NCBI GenBank assembly: GCA_030066785.1
Contig: JASJAZ010000025.1
Coordinates: forward strand, 1-47,945
Origin: Desulfobacterales bacterium
Lineage (GTDB): Bacteria; Desulfobacterota; Desulfobacteria; Desulfobacterales; JASJAZ01
Length of the DNA stretch: 47,945 nt
Direction: 5' to 3'
In this document: in pieces, positions 46,126 to 47,945 of the stretch
Position numbering within the stretch: position 1 is the first letter of the stretch
Layout: each line of letters opens with the position of its first letter
The notes under the pieces: model-generated
Seen by the model: the letters and a program-made list of their open reading frames with translations, nothing else
What the model was told of the DNA's origin: nothing
Database searches by the model: none
Position numbers and translations under genes: made by a program

Positions 46126-47121
46126 ATGACCTACCAACCGGACGATAGCCGTTATGAGAAAATGATTTACAGACGGTGTGGCAACAGCGGATTGAGATTG
46201 CCCCTCATTTCGCTGGGCCTCTGGTATAACTTTGGCGGCATCGACACCCTTGAAAATGCGCGCCGTATGATACAGCGCGCATTCGATTTAGGAATTACGC
46301 ACTTCGATCTGGCCAACAACTACGGGCCTCCGCCCGGTTCTGCCGAAGAAAATTTCGGCCGGATTTTCGCCCAGGATCTGGCACCCTATCGGGATGAACT
46401 GATTATTTCGTCAAAAGCCGGTTATCGCATGTGGCCGGGTCCCTATGGGGAATGGGGATCACGCAAATATCTGGTCGCCAGCTGCGACCAGAGTCTTAAA
46501 CGGATGGGATTGGACTATGTCGATATTTTTTACAGTCACCGGCCAGATCCGGACACACCCATCGAGGAGACCATGGGGGCGCTTGACCATATTGTGCGCA
46601 GCGGCCGTGCACTTTATGCCGGTATCTCTACCTATAACCCCGAGCAAACACGCCAGGCCGCCGCTATTCTCAAGGATCTTGGCACGCCCTGTCTGATTCA
46701 TCAGCCGCGCTACAATATGTTTGATCGCTGGATAGAAGATGATCTCTTGGATGTTCTGGAATCCGAGGGTATCGGATGTATTGGGTTTTCAGCTTTATGC
46801 CAGGGAATCCTGACCGATAAATATTTAAAACAGATACCGGACGATTCGCGGGCCGGCAAATTGCAAGGTGATCTTGACTGGGGCGATAGTGTTAGCAGGG
46901 ATCGGATTAACAGGGTGGTAAAACTTAATCAATTGGCTCAAGACCGGGGACAAACAATGGCCCAGATGGCGCTTGCATGGGTGTTGCGTCACCCTCAGAT
47001 GACCTCTGCCCTTATTGGGACGAGCCGCGCTAGCCAAATCGAAAATGCTGTGGCCGCAATCAACAGGCTTGATTTCAATAAGGAAGAATTGGACGCCATC
47101 GATATTATATTAGCTGAATAA
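46126..47121 (+). CDS. Aldo/keto reductase, YghZ (L-glyceraldehyde-3-phosphate reductase) type
   Basis: The 331-residue protein has Asp and Tyr in HFDLANNYGPPPGSAE, Lys in ISSKAGYRMWPGPYG, and His in FYSHRPDPDTP, with the C-terminal cofactor segment ALIGTSRASQIENA. The GPPPGSAEENFG and MWPGPYGEWGSRKYL segments are typical of YghZ, which reduces L-glyceraldehyde 3-phosphate and methylglyoxal. It is the third oxidoreductase of the locus and may act on lactaldehyde-like or triose aldehydes. It is convergent with the next gene, separated by about 11 bases. Confidence 0.88.
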   Translation: MTYQPDDSRYEKMIYRRCGNSGLRLPLISLGLWYNFGGIDTLENARRMIQRAFDLGITHFDLANNYGPPPGSAEENFGRIFAQDLAPYRDELIISSKAGYRMWPGPYGEWGSRKYLVASCDQSLKRMGLDYVDIFYSHRPDPDTPIEETMGALDHIVRSGRALYAGISTYNPEQTRQAAAILKDLGTPCLIHQPRYNMFDRWIEDDLLDVLESEGIGCIGFSALCQGILTDKYLKQIPDDSRAGKLQGDLDWGDSVSRDRINRVVKLNQLAQDRGQTMAQMALAWVLRHPQMTSALIGTSRASQIENAVAAINRLDFNKEELDAIDIILAE

Positions 47122-47132
47122 TGCTGCATCAA

Positions 47133-47945
47133 TCAGTTAAACAATGGCACCAGGCTGTGTTTTTCAACCAATGCCTGCATCTCTTGATCGCTGGGTGCTG
47201 GTTGATAGTTAGCGGCTGCGGCCAACACTTTGGGCAATTCCTGCATATCACCCACCGTATTCAAGAAAACACCAGGGCGCCCCAACACCCAGTGTACCAA
47301 TTGCGCAATGGCCGCTTCATCCGTCAGTGGTTCGTACCAGGTGACGTGGCTTCGCTCTTTACTGCCCCAATAGCCACGCGCAATCGCCTTGATGGTCTGC
47401 ACGGCGATATTGTGCGCGTGACAGTAGTCGACCAGTTGATTAAACTCGTCAGCGTAAGTTGGATTTTGCATTAACAGATAGTTGCAGGGTAACAGCACAC
47501 TGTCAAAATCAAATCGATTCAGGCTTTCCCGATGCATGCGAGGCGCCAGAATGCCGTGACCGGTGATCCCGAGAAAACGAGTTAATCCCTTCTCCTTGGC
47601 TTCGATCAGATATTCAAGTGCGCCTCCAGGGCCCATGATAACTTCACGGTCAACTATATCGGTCAGATTGTGTAATTGCAAAAGATCAACACTGTCAACC
47701 TGAAGTGTTTCCAAAGATCGATGGAATTGTTCGCGGGCATCTTCATAAGTTCGCACATCTACCTTGGTCGCCAGAAAAAAGCGATCACGGTGATGTTTCA
47801 TCCAGGGGCCAAGTCGGCGCTCGGCATTCCGGTAGGCCGGAGCGGTGTCGATGTGATTAATGCCGTATTTCAGCAGCAACTCGAGAACTTGGTCGGCTTC
47901 GGCCTGGCTGGCATCCCAAAAACAGACACTACCAAAAATCGTTCG
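47133..47945 (-). CDS. Aldo/keto reductase, 5' end outside the window (partial)
   Basis: The reading frame stays open to the right edge, so the first residues are missing and 270 residues are seen. It has Asp and Tyr in HIDTAPAYRN, Lys in LATKVD and His in LQLHNLTD, the AKR tetrad. The sequence differs clearly from the two upstream aldo/keto reductases, so it is not a recent duplicate. A TTG at 47879 is only an internal codon. It ends within 12 bases of the YghZ-type gene on the other strand. Its substrate is unknown. Confidence 0.85.
   Translation of the reverse strand, partial: RTIFGSVCFWDASQAEADQVLELLLKYGINHIDTAPAYRNAERRLGPWMKHHRDRFFLATKVDVRTYEDAREQFHRSLETLQVDSVDLLQLHNLTDIVDREVIMGPGGALEYLIEAKEKGLTRFLGITGHGILAPRMHRESLNRFDFDSVLLPCNYLLMQNPTYADEFNQLVDYCHAHNIAVQTIKAIARGYWGSKERSHVTWYEPLTDEAAIAQLVHWVLGRPGVFLNTVGDMQELPKVLAAAANYQPAPSDQEMQALVEKHSLVPLFN

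Noticed and set aside
31101..47945. Sulfoquinovose degradation locus (sulfo-EMP-like isomerase, kinase, aldolase, reductase)
   Set aside because: The gene order of roles would fit, but the kinase is RhaB-like, the aldolase is class II and a FucU-type mutarotase is present. No sulfoquinovosidase, sulfosugar kinase or sulfonate exporter is seen, so a 6-deoxyhexose is favoured.
33251..47945. Bacterial microcompartment for fucose/rhamnose use
   Set aside because: No shell protein genes (BMC-H, BMC-T or pentamer families) or CoA-acylating aldehyde dehydrogenase are in the window.

Overview
The window looks like a chromosomal piece of a mid-GC, anaerobic, Desulfobacterota-type bacterium (probably a sulfate reducer or close relative). 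This is inferred from the tungsten/molybdenum aldehyde:ferredoxin oxidoreductase with a dedicated Fe-S partner, the many Fe-S enzymes, the NifA-like activator beside a glnB-amt-glnA set, and the general look of the proteins. No rRNA, tRNA, CRISPR array, transposase or phage gene was found. I could not run database searches, so the taxonomy is a judgement.

Region 1 (1-2703): a non-coding start with a REP-like palindrome, then a YkgJ-type cysteine-cluster protein, a small two-helix membrane protein, and dinB (DNA polymerase IV) on the minus strand.

Region 2 (2735-27564) is a nitrogen-assimilation block. A NifA-like sigma-54 activator faces a minus-strand series glnE, glnD, amt, glnB (PII), glnA: the adenylyltransferase and uridylyltransferase that control glutamine synthetase, the ammonium channel, PII and glutamine synthetase itself. 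A near-perfect sigma-54 promoter sits just upstream of glnD and could drive glnD-amt-glnB-glnA. On the plus strand follow a GAF-ANTAR RNA-binding antiterminator, gltB and gltD (glutamate synthase), carA, carB and purF (glutamine-consuming enzymes), and a small cyclic-nucleotide-binding-fold protein. The gltB leader holds three hairpins, each with a hexaloop that has A at position 1 and G at position 4. The third overlaps the 5' arm of an intrinsic terminator. This is the architecture expected of an ANTAR-controlled antitermination switch, with an extra hexaloop and an alternative hairpin. It is the most interesting signal in the window.

Region 3 (27661-33146): a minus-strand group (HTH-like/ferredoxin fusion protein, thioredoxin reductase, YhdH/AcuI-type reductase) divergent from an aldehyde ferredoxin oxidoreductase.

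Region 4 (33251-47945): a deoxy-sugar catabolic locus. It has a tandem class II aldolase-fold protein, a rhamnulokinase-like FGGY kinase, a complete sugar ABC importer (binding protein, two permeases with extra membrane helices, ATPase), an L-fucose-isomerase-like protein, a FucU-type mutarotase, and four oxidoreductases (three aldo/keto reductases and a zinc alcohol dehydrogenase). The last aldo/keto reductase runs off the window. Together they fit import and isomerisation of L-fucose or a similar 6-deoxyhexose, phosphorylation, cleavage to DHAP plus lactaldehyde, and reduction or ferredoxin-linked oxidation of the lactaldehyde. The exact substrate is inferred.
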